Positions 18,689-28,441 of a DNA stretch of 34,115 nt are shown piece after piece (positions within the stretch are counted from its first letter, which is position 1; every line of letters begins with the position of its first letter). The notes beneath the pieces were generated by a model that worked only from the letters and a program-made list of their open reading frames with translations, searched no databases and was not told where the DNA came from. The stretch lies in contig JAMCTH010000011.1 in assembly GCA_023379025.1 (NCBI GenBank), positions 1 through 34,115 of the forward strand, given 5' to 3'. A program made the translations under genes and the position numbers. Source of the DNA: Patescibacteria group bacterium (lineage in GTDB: Bacteria > Patescibacteriota > Microgenomatia > UBA10105 > UBA927).

Positions 18689-20866
18689 CTATTGTCCGCT
18701 CTGCTGTGCCAGATATTCGTCGGCGTTTTGTACCAGAACATCGCGTGGTTTGGATCCTTCGCCGGGACCGATAATGCCTGCTTCCTCCAGTTGGTCCAGG
18801 ATACGTGCGGCCCGCGCGTAGCCGACGGAAAGCCGCCGCTGGAGAAGCGAGGCCGATGCTTTATCGTGCTGGCAGATGAGCCGGAGGGCATCTTCAAACA
18901 GCGCATCTTTCCCATCCGGCGCTGTCGTACCCCCTCCGGTGCCTTTCTTCCATCCCGAAAGCGGCTGATTCACCACTTCCTCGGTATAGGCAACCGGCGT
19001 ATTTTTGCTCTTGAGGAAATCAACCACTTTGTTTACTTCATGTTCGGACACGAACGTGCCCTGGATTCTGCTCGGTTTGGATTGATCCGGCGGCACATAC
19101 AGCATGTCTCCGCGCCCCAGGAGTTTCTCCGCGCCCGGCATGTCGATAATGACACGGGAGTCGATCATGGAGGAAACGTTAAACGCTATGCGGGACGGGA
19201 CATTTGCCTTGATAAGTCCGGTGATGACGTCAACGCTTGGCCGCTGAGTCGCAAGTACCAAATGTATTCCGGTCGCTCTCGCCATCTGCGCAAGCCTGCA
19301 AATCGAATCCTCGACTTCCACCGGCGCATACGCCATGAGATCTGCAAGCTCATCGATAAGGATGACGATATAGGGCATTGCCTGAAATCCGGAAAGCTCG
19401 TTGAAGCCGTCGATGTTGCGCACTCCGACTTCCGCAAACTTCTTGTACCGGTCTTCCATCTCCGTCATCGCCCACCGAAGCGCCGAGAGGATCTTATCCG
19501 GTTCGACAATCACGGGCGTGAGAAGATGCGGAATGCCGTTATAACCGATAAGTTCGACGCGCTTGGGATCAACCATGATAAGCCGCACTTCCTTGGGGCT
19601 CGTCCGGAACAGGAGAGAGCAGATCCAGGCGTTTATGAGCACCGATTTCCCCGAACCGGTCGTACCGGCCACCAGGACGTGCGGCATTTTCCCGATGTCG
19701 GCAATAAGCGGACTTCCGGATACGTCAAGGCCCAGGGCGACGGCAAGCTTGCTTTTGGCTTTACGCATGGTATCGGAGGAAAGCATTTTCTTGAGTGTCA
19801 CGAACTCGAGCCCCCGGTTGGGAATTTCTATGCCCACGAGACTCCTCCCCGGAATCGGCGCTTCAATCCGCACCTGTCCCGTCGGAGCGGCAAGGGCAAG
19901 TGCCAGATCACTGGAGAGCGAGGTAATTTTCGATACCTTGGTGCCGAAGGATAGTTCCAGCGCATATTGGGTAACTGCAGGACCTGAATTCACTTCTACC
20001 ACCTTGGCACGGATGCCGAAACCGTCGAGTGTTTTTTCTATCGTTGTTGCGTTCCTGCGTACATCTCCTCTGTCCGCTTTCTGCCCCGGGCCGTCGGAAA
20101 GGAGCGAAAGCGGGGGGTACTCCCATATGGCGAGGTCGCTTTCACCGCTTGAGGTAGTCGTGGGGCTTGCGATCCTGAGTTCGCCTTTGGAACCGGAAAA
20201 AGAGGCACCGGGAGCGGCGGGAGCGGGTTTGGCGGGTACCGGAGGGGGTACGATCGGTGCTTTGCCGGACGGCTTCTCATCACCCGATCCTTTAATCGTA
20301 AGACCCCGGTGGCTGTTCTCAAACAGCGGAGCCTCACGCCTTTCTTGCAGCCTGCTGACGAATCCCGTGCACCACTCTCCGAGCGCCTGAAACCCCAGAA
20401 GAAGAAAACCGATAAACCGGTCAAGCGACGTGTTAAAGAGGACGATCAGCCCGATGATGAACACGGAGAGAGACACGAGGACGGCGACTTCCGCAGAAAG
20501 GCCGTCTGCAACGAGCGTCCATAGCCCCATCCCTACCGACCCGGACTGTGTCATGCCGAGGCTTGCGGCAATCATAAGCCCGAGCCCCAGGGGTACGTTG
20601 GGCCGGGCGATGCCGGATTTTATTTTGAAAAACAAAAGGCTGAGGGACAGAAGAAAGATCGGAAGCGTATACATGACCCAACCGAAATGCACGGTTAACT
20701 GGCTCCGGAGTTCAGAGAGCACGGTCCCCTCTCCGAAAAACGAAAGCGCGATGACCCCTGCGATGATCCAAAGCCAGATGGCTCCGACCGTATAGACCGT
20801 CTGTTTCTTAAGCCTGATGCCCAGTTTACTGCGCTTCTTATACTTACGTTTTTTTGAGTGAAACAT
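18689..20866 (-). CDS. ftsK: DNA translocase FtsK/SpoIIIE
   Basis: N-terminal TM helices, HVLVAGTTGSGKSVLINAWICSLL Walker A, ILIDELADLMAYAPVEVEDSICRLAQMARATGIHLVLATQRPSVDVITGLIKANVPSRIAFNVSS, C-terminal gamma-like winged helix. Start at internal ATG 20866 favoured over 20917. Confidence 0.95.
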   Translation of the reverse strand: MFHSKKRKYKKRSKLGIRLKKQTVYTVGAIWLWIIAGVIALSFFGEGTVLSELRSQLTVHFGWVMYTLPIFLLSLSLLFFKIKSGIARPNVPLGLGLMIAASLGMTQSGSVGMGLWTLVADGLSAEVAVLVSLSVFIIGLIVLFNTSLDRFIGFLLLGFQALGEWCTGFVSRLQERREAPLFENSHRGLTIKGSGDEKPSGKAPIVPPPVPAKPAPAAPGASFSGSKGELRIASPTTTSSGESDLAIWEYPPLSLLSDGPGQKADRGDVRRNATTIEKTLDGFGIRAKVVEVNSGPAVTQYALELSFGTKVSKITSLSSDLALALAAPTGQVRIEAPIPGRSLVGIEIPNRGLEFVTLKKMLSSDTMRKAKSKLAVALGLDVSGSPLIADIGKMPHVLVAGTTGSGKSVLINAWICSLLFRTSPKEVRLIMVDPKRVELIGYNGIPHLLTPVIVEPDKILSALRWAMTEMEDRYKKFAEVGVRNIDGFNELSGFQAMPYIVILIDELADLMAYAPVEVEDSICRLAQMARATGIHLVLATQRPSVDVITGLIKANVPSRIAFNVSSMIDSRVIIDMPGAEKLLGRGDMLYVPPDQSKPSRIQGTFVSEHEVNKVVDFLKSKNTPVAYTEEVVNQPLSGWKKGTGGGTTAPDGKDALFEDALRLICQHDKASASLLQRRLSVGYARAARILDQLEEAGIIGPGEGSKPRDVLVQNADEYLAQQSGQ

Positions 20867-20935
20867 AGGACAGGTATGGTACCAGGTTAGTATAGAAGGA
20901 ATTGCCTGTGTGTTCAACCTGAACCCTCTGTTCCC

Positions 20936-22683
20936 CTAGACTTCCACAACCACCGGCACGATCAGGGGGTGTCTCCCGGTCTCTTCGGAAAGAAACCGGC
21001 TCAAATCTTCTTCGATGAGCTTTCTCGCAAACTGCCACTCAAGTATCCGTCCCTTTTTCAGCCTGAGCGCCCGGTTCACGACCTGACGGGATTTTTCTAT
21101 GAGATCGCCGGACTCTTTCATGTAGATAAACCCGCGGGATATGATATCCGGCTGGGCAACCACCCGGCCGCTTGAGCGCTCAAACGGCACCACGACGACG
21201 ACGATGCCTTCTGTGGCAATCGTCTGCCGGTCCCGGAGGACGACGTTGCCGACATCGCCGACGCCCAGTCCGTCCACCATGACATTCTCAAGCTCCACTT
21301 TCTGTATCACTTTCGGCTGCGCGTTCTTCCGGAATTCAAGAATCTCTCCTTCCTCGGGAATGAGCACATCCTGTTTTCTGTACCCAAGATCCTGGGCAAG
21401 CCTCCGGTACTGCATGATGTGCCGGTATGTGCCTCCGATCGGCATGATGTACCTCGGTCCAAGCGCCGAAAGAAGAAGCATGAGATCTCCCTGGCTGCCG
21501 TGTCCGGACACATGGAGATCCTGCATAATGTCGGAGTAAGACACCCGCGCTCCTTTCCGATAGAGCTGCTCAATAAGTACGTTTACGTTGTATTCGTTTC
21601 CCGGTATGGGATCCGCAGAAAAAACCACGGTATCCCCTTCATCCACCCGGACAAACCGGTGGTTGTCATTGGCGATTCTTGCCAGGGCAGATTCCGGCTG
21701 CCCCTGGCTTCCGGCGACGATCAGGAACTGCTTCGTTCTCGGTACGCGCTTAAGATCCCGGTCTCTCACAACTGCCTCACGGCTGAAATGCATATAGCGG
21801 AGCTTCAGCGCTTCTTCCGTATTCTGATCCACACTTCTGCCGAGAAACGTAATCTGCCGGTGATACCGGAGGGCAATCTCTATCGCCAGCTGAATTCTTG
21901 ATATGTTACTCGACTGTGTCGTAAAAAAGAAGCGCCCCTGGCACAGGGACAGCTCTTTCTCGATCGTTTCTCCGACGACCTGCTCCGAGGGGGTAAATCC
22001 GGGCCGTTCGCTCCCCAGGCAATCCGTCAGAAGGCAGAGCACCCCGTTTCGTCCGGCATCATTGATTTTCCCGAGTTCGGATACCTTTCCGTCAAGCGGA
22101 TGGAAGTCAAACTTAAAATCGCTTCCGTGGTAAAACGTTCGATGGGCGATCTGATCACGAGGTTTGCCGTATCCGGAACGGAGTGCGTCATCCGGATGAA
22201 GGACACCGTAAACGGACCGATGCGGAGAATCCGGTCAAAATCGACCGGCTGCACCTTTGCCTGGCTCCGTATCTCCCGGAGCTTGATGTTTGCAAACGCA
22301 GCGGCAAGATTGGTGCCCCACATGGGGACATTGCCTATGTTCGGAAGAAGATACGGGATACCGCCGATATGATCGTCATGCCCGTGCGTAAACACGAGTC
22401 CCCGGATTTTATCCTTCTTCCCTTCCAGATACCGGACGTCCGGAATGACGAGGTCAACGCCGTACATGTCAGGCTCCGGAAACCCGACCCCGCAGTCAAC
22501 GAGGAGGATGTCGCGGAGCGTTCCGTCGTACCGGTACTCATAGACAAACATGTTTTTGGTCACGTTGCCGATCCCGCCCAAGGGGAAAACGCGGACGGAA
22601 TCCTTGCCGGAAGCGGAGGATCCGAGAAATACTTTCCGTGCATGCTGCTTCTTTCGAAAAAAACCCATATCAGTGAAAATCAC
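20936..22683 (-). pseudogene. rnj: Ribonuclease J, split in two frames by an apparent 1-nt deletion near 22132-22135
   Basis: N-part (22027..22683): LGGIGNVTKNM..., FTHGHDDHIGGIPYLL. C-part (20936..22042 and upstream in frame): ...SEQVVGETIEKELSLCQGRFFFTTQSSNISRIQLAIEIA..., HVSGHGSQGDLMLLLSALGPRYIMPIGGTYRHI. Joined reading ...IRSPIERF/YHGSDFKFDFHPLDGKVSELGKIN... is continuous if one base is inserted. Confidence 0.88.
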
Positions 22684-22737
22684 AAAAAATCCGATTACCG
22701 GATCTTCCGGATCCGGGGAGCGCGGGTTTTACCTCCG

Positions 22738-23853
22738 TTAATATACATCAATGTATTCTTTTATATTCTCCGGCGTCACCCGGAATTTCGTTCCTTTTCC
22801 TTCAACAATCATTCTCGCCACCTTCCTGCAGAGACTGTTCATCGTGCGTTCAAGGCTCCTGATCCCTGCGTCATACCCGAGCGGACGCACCAGTTTCGGC
22901 CAGATCGCCGGGTCTATGGACAGATTCTCCGACGTGAGGCCGGACTCGCGCATAAGCTGGGGAAGCACGTAGTCCTTTGCGATGACGGTCTTTTCCTCAT
23001 CCGAGTATGAAGGCATCTGTATGGGTTCGAGACGGTCAAGGACGGCTGTAGCGATATTGGTCGTATTGTTCGCGGTAGCGACAAACAGCACCTCGGACAG
23101 ATCAAAGGGATAATCGAGATAATGATCGGTAAACGCCGCATTCTGTTCCGGATCCAGAAGTTCGACCAGCACTCCCATGATGTCCCCGCGTGCGTGTTCC
23201 GCGACCCGGTCTATCTCATCCAGAAGCATCACGGGGTTCTTGCTCCCGGCAAAACGGAGGCCTTTCAGGACCAACCCTATTTCGGCATCCGGCCGGACAC
23301 GGGACTGGCCCCGGAGATCCAGCGCATCGCTCATGCCGCCGAACGGAATACGGACAAATTTTCTTCCCATCGCAAGGGCAATCGACTTGGCAAGCGTCGT
23401 TTTCCCGGTACCGACAAGGCCGACCAGGCAGAGAATCGGCGCGCGCTTGGCAAGCATCGCATGAGATAATTTCGCCTCATTGGATATCTCCCCGGATGTA
23501 CTTTTCACCGTGGTGGTCGAATCGTTCTGCCAGCGGTCCATGTTAAGTTTGAGGACCGCCAGGTATTCCATAATGCGGTCTTTTACCGGCTGGAGTCCGT
23601 AATGATGCCGGTTGAGAATATCCCGTGCTTTGGTAAGGTCGAGCATGTCCGGCGTTCTCATATTCCACGGCAGATGGACTACCCAGTCGGTATACCGGAG
23701 GATTTGCTCAATATGGACGCGGGCCGTTATGTCGTTTTCCAGGCGCACGATTTCCTCAAGATTCCCGAGGACCCGTACCTCTAACTCTTTCGGGACATGG
23801 GCATCCGCTATTTTTTTGCGGAGGGCACTAACTTCATCGGTCAACTCTGACAT
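22738..23853 (-). CDS. Lon-like AAA+ ATPase lacking the S16 protease domain
   Basis: YTDWVVHLPWNMRTPDMLDLTKARDILNRHHYGLQPVKDRIMEYLAVLKLN, ILCLVGLVGTGKTTLAKSIALAMGRKFVRIPFGGMSDALDLRGQ, VMLLDEIDRV; ORF ends VTPENIKEYIDVY at the end of the AAA+ small domain. Confidence 0.88.
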   Translation of the reverse strand: MSELTDEVSALRKKIADAHVPKELEVRVLGNLEEIVRLENDITARVHIEQILRYTDWVVHLPWNMRTPDMLDLTKARDILNRHHYGLQPVKDRIMEYLAVLKLNMDRWQNDSTTTVKSTSGEISNEAKLSHAMLAKRAPILCLVGLVGTGKTTLAKSIALAMGRKFVRIPFGGMSDALDLRGQSRVRPDAEIGLVLKGLRFAGSKNPVMLLDEIDRVAEHARGDIMGVLVELLDPEQNAAFTDHYLDYPFDLSEVLFVATANNTTNIATAVLDRLEPIQMPSYSDEEKTVIAKDYVLPQLMRESGLTSENLSIDPAIWPKLVRPLGYDAGIRSLERTMNSLCRKVARMIVEGKGTKFRVTPENIKEYIDVY

Positions 23854-24038
23854 ATGTATATCTTATCTCAAACCTAGACACTGTAAAACAGGGGGAAGCA
23901 ACGCACGAAGATTATTGTTCTGAGATACCTGATAAATTGTTATAGACCCGAGAGGTATTATCTTGATTATTTCGGAGCTACGTACGCTGTTTTTTGATTT
24001 AAACAATGTAACAAGGTAACAATACAGAACTTTGTGTC

Positions 24039-26201
24039 TTAAAATCGTCTTCTTCCTCTTCCGAATGACCGGGGCCCGCGGTGGTCGCCGCGGCGTTCCC
24101 GCACCGGGGCTTTTTTGGCATCCTCACCAAACAGCATAGAGAGGTTTATTCTGTGCTGATCGTCAATCTCCATCACCCGTACTTTGACCTTCTGGCCGAG
24201 CGAGACCACATCACTTGGGTCATTTACGTAATTGGTCGACATCTGCGACACATGGACCATGCCTTCCTTGCCCGGAAGTATCTCGACGAACGCGCCGAAC
24301 GGCAGTATCCGTTTTACCTCTCCCTCAAATTCCTCACCGACCTTTACTTCGCGCGTCAGCCCTTCCACCCAGGTTATCGCCTGGTCCACCGCGTCCTTGG
24401 TACCCGAAATGACGACCGATCCGTCATCATTGACGTCAACCGTTGCCCCCGTGGTCGCGATGATCTGGCGGATCATTTTCCCGCCCGGACCGATCACTTC
24501 ACCGATTTTTTCCTGCGGGATCGTGACGACCTGCACCTTCGGCGCGTACTGGGACAGGCTCGTCCTGGGTGCGCCGATGACCGAGAGCATTTTCTCGAGG
24601 ATTTTCATCCGGGCCTTCCGGGCTGCGTCAAGCGTCCCTTCCACGATCTCGTCCGTCAGGCCGTCTATTTTGATGTCAAGCTGTATCGCGGTCACGCCGT
24701 TTTTGGTGCCGGCAACCTTAAAATCCATATCCCCTGCAAAATCCTCGATCCCCATGATATCGGTCAGGAGCGTAAACTTTTTGGCGTCCGACATGAGTCC
24801 GACGGAAATGCCCGCAACCGGCTCCCTGATCGGCACGCCCGCATCCATGAGGGCAAGCGTCGAGCCGCAGGTCGAGGCCATGGACGTTGAGCCGTTACTC
24901 GACATAATCTCCGACACGAGCCGTATCGTATACGGAAAATCAGACTCGGGAGGTATGACGGGAAGGAGGGCCCGTTCGGCCAGCGCGCCGTGGCCGATCT
25001 CCCTGCGCGACGGCGTTCCGATCCGGCCCGTTTCTCCGACGGAGTACGGCGGCATGCTGTAGTGATGGATATAGCGCTTGGATTCTTCTCCGGTCGGGCT
25101 TTCGATAAGCTGCTCAAGACTCGGCGTTCCGAGCGTGGCTACCGTCAATGCCTGCGTTTGCCCGCGTTTGAACATGGCACTTCCGTGTGTTCTCGGGAGA
25201 AGCCCGACCTCCACCTCAAGCGGACGTATCTCGTCAAGCTTCCTGCCGTCAAACCGCTTGCCGTGGGCAAGCACGTTTTCCCGCACCTGCTTCTTAAACA
25301 GTGTATCAAGCGCATCTTCCGCCGCTTTCTGGCTGTACTCCGCTTCGTACGTTTCAACGATTGTCTTGGCCAGTTCTATAAGTTCCTCACCGCCGTTTTC
25401 CTTCTCCGCCTTTTTGGCAAATGCGTCAGTCGTTTCTTTTTTGAAGTCTTTTACGATCTTTGCCATAAGTTCGTCCTTTGAACTCACCTCAGGGACGGAG
25501 ACTTTCTGTTTTCCGACGGCACTCACCAGTTCTTCAATAAGACCGATAATGTTGCCGTTGGCTTCTTTGGCAAGCTTTACCGCTTCAAAAACCATAGCTT
25601 CCGGAGTTTCACAGAAGCCTCCCTCAAGCATAACGGTTTTTTCCTTGGAGCTTGCGACGATGAAGTCAAACTCCGACGTATCCTGTTCTATGATGCGCGG
25701 ATTGACCAGAAACGTGCCGCTCCCGTCTTCCTTGATATACCCCATCCGGACCCCTGACACCGGCCCCTTCCACGGTATGGGGGATATGGCGATGGCTGCC
25801 GACGTCGCAACCAAGCCGAGGATATCGGGATCGTTTTCGCCGTCCACGGAAAGTACGGTTACGACCACCTGGACATCGTGCTTATATGCCTTTGGGAAAA
25901 GCGGCCGGATCGATCGGTCGATCACGCGTCCGGCCAGGACCGCGTCATCGGAGGGCCTTCCTTCCCGTTTGACCCATCGGGACCCTTTGATCCTGCCTCC
26001 GGCATACAGCCGTTCCACGTACTCAACGCTTAGCGGGAAATAATCGAGCGTCGTCTCACGGCCTGATGCCGTCACGGTCGAAAGCACCATGGTGTCGCCG
26101 TAACGCGCGAGCACGGCGGCGCTCGCCTGTTCGGCAAATCTGCCGACTTCAAGCGAAAGCGTCCGTCCGTTTACGTCTATGGATTTTTTTACGATCTTCA
26201 T
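24039..26201 (-). CDS. pnp: Polyribonucleotide nucleotidyltransferase (PNPase)
   Basis: 720 aa; two RNase PH domains, KH (EKIGEVIGPGGKMIRQIIATTGATVDV) and S1 (GEEFEGEVKRILPFGAFVEILPGKEGMVHVSQM). Confidence 0.97.
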   Translation of the reverse strand: MKIVKKSIDVNGRTLSLEVGRFAEQASAAVLARYGDTMVLSTVTASGRETTLDYFPLSVEYVERLYAGGRIKGSRWVKREGRPSDDAVLAGRVIDRSIRPLFPKAYKHDVQVVVTVLSVDGENDPDILGLVATSAAIAISPIPWKGPVSGVRMGYIKEDGSGTFLVNPRIIEQDTSEFDFIVASSKEKTVMLEGGFCETPEAMVFEAVKLAKEANGNIIGLIEELVSAVGKQKVSVPEVSSKDELMAKIVKDFKKETTDAFAKKAEKENGGEELIELAKTIVETYEAEYSQKAAEDALDTLFKKQVRENVLAHGKRFDGRKLDEIRPLEVEVGLLPRTHGSAMFKRGQTQALTVATLGTPSLEQLIESPTGEESKRYIHHYSMPPYSVGETGRIGTPSRREIGHGALAERALLPVIPPESDFPYTIRLVSEIMSSNGSTSMASTCGSTLALMDAGVPIREPVAGISVGLMSDAKKFTLLTDIMGIEDFAGDMDFKVAGTKNGVTAIQLDIKIDGLTDEIVEGTLDAARKARMKILEKMLSVIGAPRTSLSQYAPKVQVVTIPQEKIGEVIGPGGKMIRQIIATTGATVDVNDDGSVVISGTKDAVDQAITWVEGLTREVKVGEEFEGEVKRILPFGAFVEILPGKEGMVHVSQMSTNYVNDPSDVVSLGQKVKVRVMEIDDQHRINLSMLFGEDAKKAPVRERRGDHRGPRSFGRGRRRF

Positions 26202-26229
26202 GAATTGGGGGTCAATCGAAAGAGGATAT

Positions 26230-26284
26230 GAAGTGGGATTGCACGAATCTTTGAACCGTTCAAATATTCATGTGATCTCACTTC
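26230..26284. promoter_or_regulatory. Nested hairpin in rpsO-pnp intergenic region (pnp leader)
   Basis: Outer arms GAAGTGGGAT / ATCTCACTTC (26230-26239, 26275-26284); inner GAATcTTTGAA-ccg-TTCAAAtATTC (26245-26269). Confidence 0.55.
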
Positions 26285-26336
26285 TTCCCGTCTCCTCTCT
26301 CTTGTCCCAACTGCACCTAGTATACCCTATATCCGC

Positions 26337-26738
26337 TTATTTACCAAGCCCTAATTTCTGGCTGATCTCTTTATACCGTTTACTGTCGCGCTTCTCAAGG
26401 TAATTGAGAAGCCGCCGCCGCTTACTGACGATACCCAACAGGCCTCTTCTTGAGTGGTTGTCCGACGGATTGCTCTTGAGGTGTCCCACAAGCTTTTCTA
26501 TCCGCTTGGTCAGGAGTGCAACCTGTACCTCCGGACTGCCGGTATCCCCTTCTTTTACCCGGAACTGTTCGATGATCTCTTTCTTTTCTTCGCTCGGTGC
26601 CGGCTGCGTCGCTGCCTGCTCCGGAGGTTTAGCGCCCCCTTTCACCTGCTTTGTCTTTTTCGGGGCTGCTTTCGCCGCTGGTTTAGCTGCCTGGGGTTTG
26701 GTTTTTACGGTTTTTTTCCTGGATGCTGCCTTTGGCAT
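26337..26738 (-). CDS. rpsO: 30S ribosomal protein S15 with an N-terminal K/A/P-rich extension
   Basis: [61 protein letters not shown] is S15; about 50 extra N-terminal residues. Confidence 0.96.
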   Translation of the reverse strand: MPKAASRKKTVKTKPQAAKPAAKAAPKKTKQVKGGAKPPEQAATQPAPSEEKKEIIEQFRVKEGDTGSPEVQVALLTKRIEKLVGHLKSNPSDNHSRRGLLGIVSKRRRLLNYLEKRDSKRYKEISQKLGLGK

Positions 26739-26801
26739 AGGTTCTGAAAAAAGGGCATTCTCCTGCTCTCTTATTGGTATTTTACCGTATTTTCCGGCCG
26801 T

Positions 26802-27356
26802 TTACAAGATGCCCAAAGCAACGAACGCGTCCCGGACATACCCTTCCTGACCTGCCTGAAGCCCGAACATTTCTATGGCAGTGTACCCGTATTGTGCCGG
26901 TTCGTTCTGTCTGGTTAATTGGAGACTGTCATCAATCAGAAGATTGCATCCGATCAGCGTCGGAAGTTTTGTATGTCTCCAGAGAAGATCATGCGGTACG
27001 GCGTCACGATAGGCCGTGTCGCGCATCGAGGCAATTTCCTCTCTGGAAAAGAGATCAGGATAGCCGAGGGAACAGAGCAGGTCATACACCGCCTTACTCT
27101 CTGCACCGGTCAAAATCCGGAGCCGGATGCCCTGGTCGCGGAGCTCTCTCACCATCGCTGCCATTGCCGGCCGGATAACTTCCCGGGCCGGACCGCCCGA
27201 ATAATCGATAACCGTGAGCGTCAGATTGAAGTCAAATGCAATTCCCGTAAGACCTCCCCGGAGTGCTTCCGGATTAAAAAGGGTGACTTCGTGTCGGGGG
27301 CCGAATACATACGCGGGTATGGCCGAATCGTTCACCGCCGTCTCAAAATCGCTCAT
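26802..27356 (-). CDS. HAD-like superfamily protein
   Basis: GLTGIAFDFNLTLTVID (DxNxT variant), IRLRILTGAES, NLLIDDSLQL: HAD-like motifs I, II and IV; ATGA overlap with the upstream DHH gene. Confidence 0.6.
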   Translation of the reverse strand: MSDFETAVNDSAIPAYVFGPRHEVTLFNPEALRGGLTGIAFDFNLTLTVIDYSGGPAREVIRPAMAAMVRELRDQGIRLRILTGAESKAVYDLLCSLGYPDLFSREEIASMRDTAYRDAVPHDLLWRHTKLPTLIGCNLLIDDSLQLTRQNEPAQYGYTAIEMFGLQAGQEGYVRDAFVALGIL

Positions 27357-28351
27357 GAAGGGGTGCTGGATTTGAAAATTTTTGGTTTGAGCCAGTCTTC
27401 CGGCGGCGCTCCGGGACTTTTTTGGGGCACCGGTGATACGTCTGCCTTTGGCGGTTGCACCGTGGACTGCGGCTGATACGGCGCCTGATAATGCGGCTGT
27501 TTTCCCTGCCCCTTCTCGCCTGCAGATTTTACCGGCGGCTTTTCAGAGGGCTTCACCTCCGGTTCCGCCGGAGGGATAGGCTGCGGCGGAACTGCCGGCG
27601 ATACCGGCTCTTTCATATCGGAAAACCGCTTGCCGCCGGCTTTTATACAGACGGCAGCGACTTCAAATGCGCCTGCGGAAACATTCTGTGTCACGAAATT
27701 ATTGGTTGCGCCGTATACGGCATTGAGGAGGTTGGTTGCTATGTCCGTCGTCAGTTTCACGCCGATCCCCGACAGGAGATGTGCCATGCCTTCGGCGGTT
27801 GCTGATGCTCCGACATCAAGGACGTTTACCTGTCCGTAGCCGGCGTTATTACCGTGCCGGTCGATGTTTATGATCGGACGGCTTGCAAAGATATCCTTAT
27901 TGTCTTCGTACAGTTTCCCGAGGCCGCCGAGATGTACGGTATCGACGGTACAGATCACCTGTGCACTGTTGCCGCCGTAGCTGTAGTGCACCTTGTCCGG
28001 AGAAAACAGTTCGAAGCCGGGACGGGGCTCGATAACGAGATTGAATTTCGCGCCCTCGATATTGTAGCTGACTTTCTCGATCGATCCGTCCACGTAATCG
28101 AGGGAAATGATGAAGTTTTTCTTTCCGAGTTGCGTGACGACTTTATCGGCACCGACAAAATTTGACAGCTCCACGGTGACAGGACTCGGACAAACGACGG
28201 TTACCTTTTTCCCGAGTCCGATAAGCCCCAGCGCAAGCGACAGGGCGCTGCCGATACTGTCGGGCGACGGGTGTTCGTGCGTCAGGATAAGCACTTCTGT
28301 AGCCTTATCCAGGAGTTCTTTTGCGCGGGCTATGTCAGCTTGGTCAATCAT
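27353..28351 (-). CDS. DHH family phosphoesterase-like protein with degenerate motifs and proline-rich tail
   Basis: VLILTHEHPSPDSIGSALSLALGL, RPIINIDRHGNNAGYGQVNVLD, ASATAEGMAHLLSGIGVKLTTDIATNLLNAVYGATNNF: NrnA/DHH-like fold. Confidence 0.8.
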   Translation of the reverse strand: MIDQADIARAKELLDKATEVLILTHEHPSPDSIGSALSLALGLIGLGKKVTVVCPSPVTVELSNFVGADKVVTQLGKKNFIISLDYVDGSIEKVSYNIEGAKFNLVIEPRPGFELFSPDKVHYSYGGNSAQVICTVDTVHLGGLGKLYEDNKDIFASRPIINIDRHGNNAGYGQVNVLDVGASATAEGMAHLLSGIGVKLTTDIATNLLNAVYGATNNFVTQNVSAGAFEVAAVCIKAGGKRFSDMKEPVSPAVPPQPIPPAEPEVKPSEKPPVKSAGEKGQGKQPHYQAPYQPQSTVQPPKADVSPVPQKSPGAPPEDWLKPKIFKSSTPS

Positions 28352-28441
28352 ATGATATAGGGTATTCGTTAGTTCGTCAGTTCGTAAAACAATTGCATAT
28401 TACTTATCGAAGTAACGATTTCTGCGTATAAACGAAATATC

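Noticed and set aside
18692-20390. Long plus-strand ORFs (420 aa and 275 aa) opposite ftsK
   Set aside because: Antisense to a clearly conserved FtsK; no recognisable domain; composition consistent with shadow ORFs in GC-rich coding DNA.
24081-26043. Long plus-strand ORFs opposite pnp (269, 276, 321 aa)
   Set aside because: Antisense shadows of a well-conserved PNPase; no recognisable motifs.
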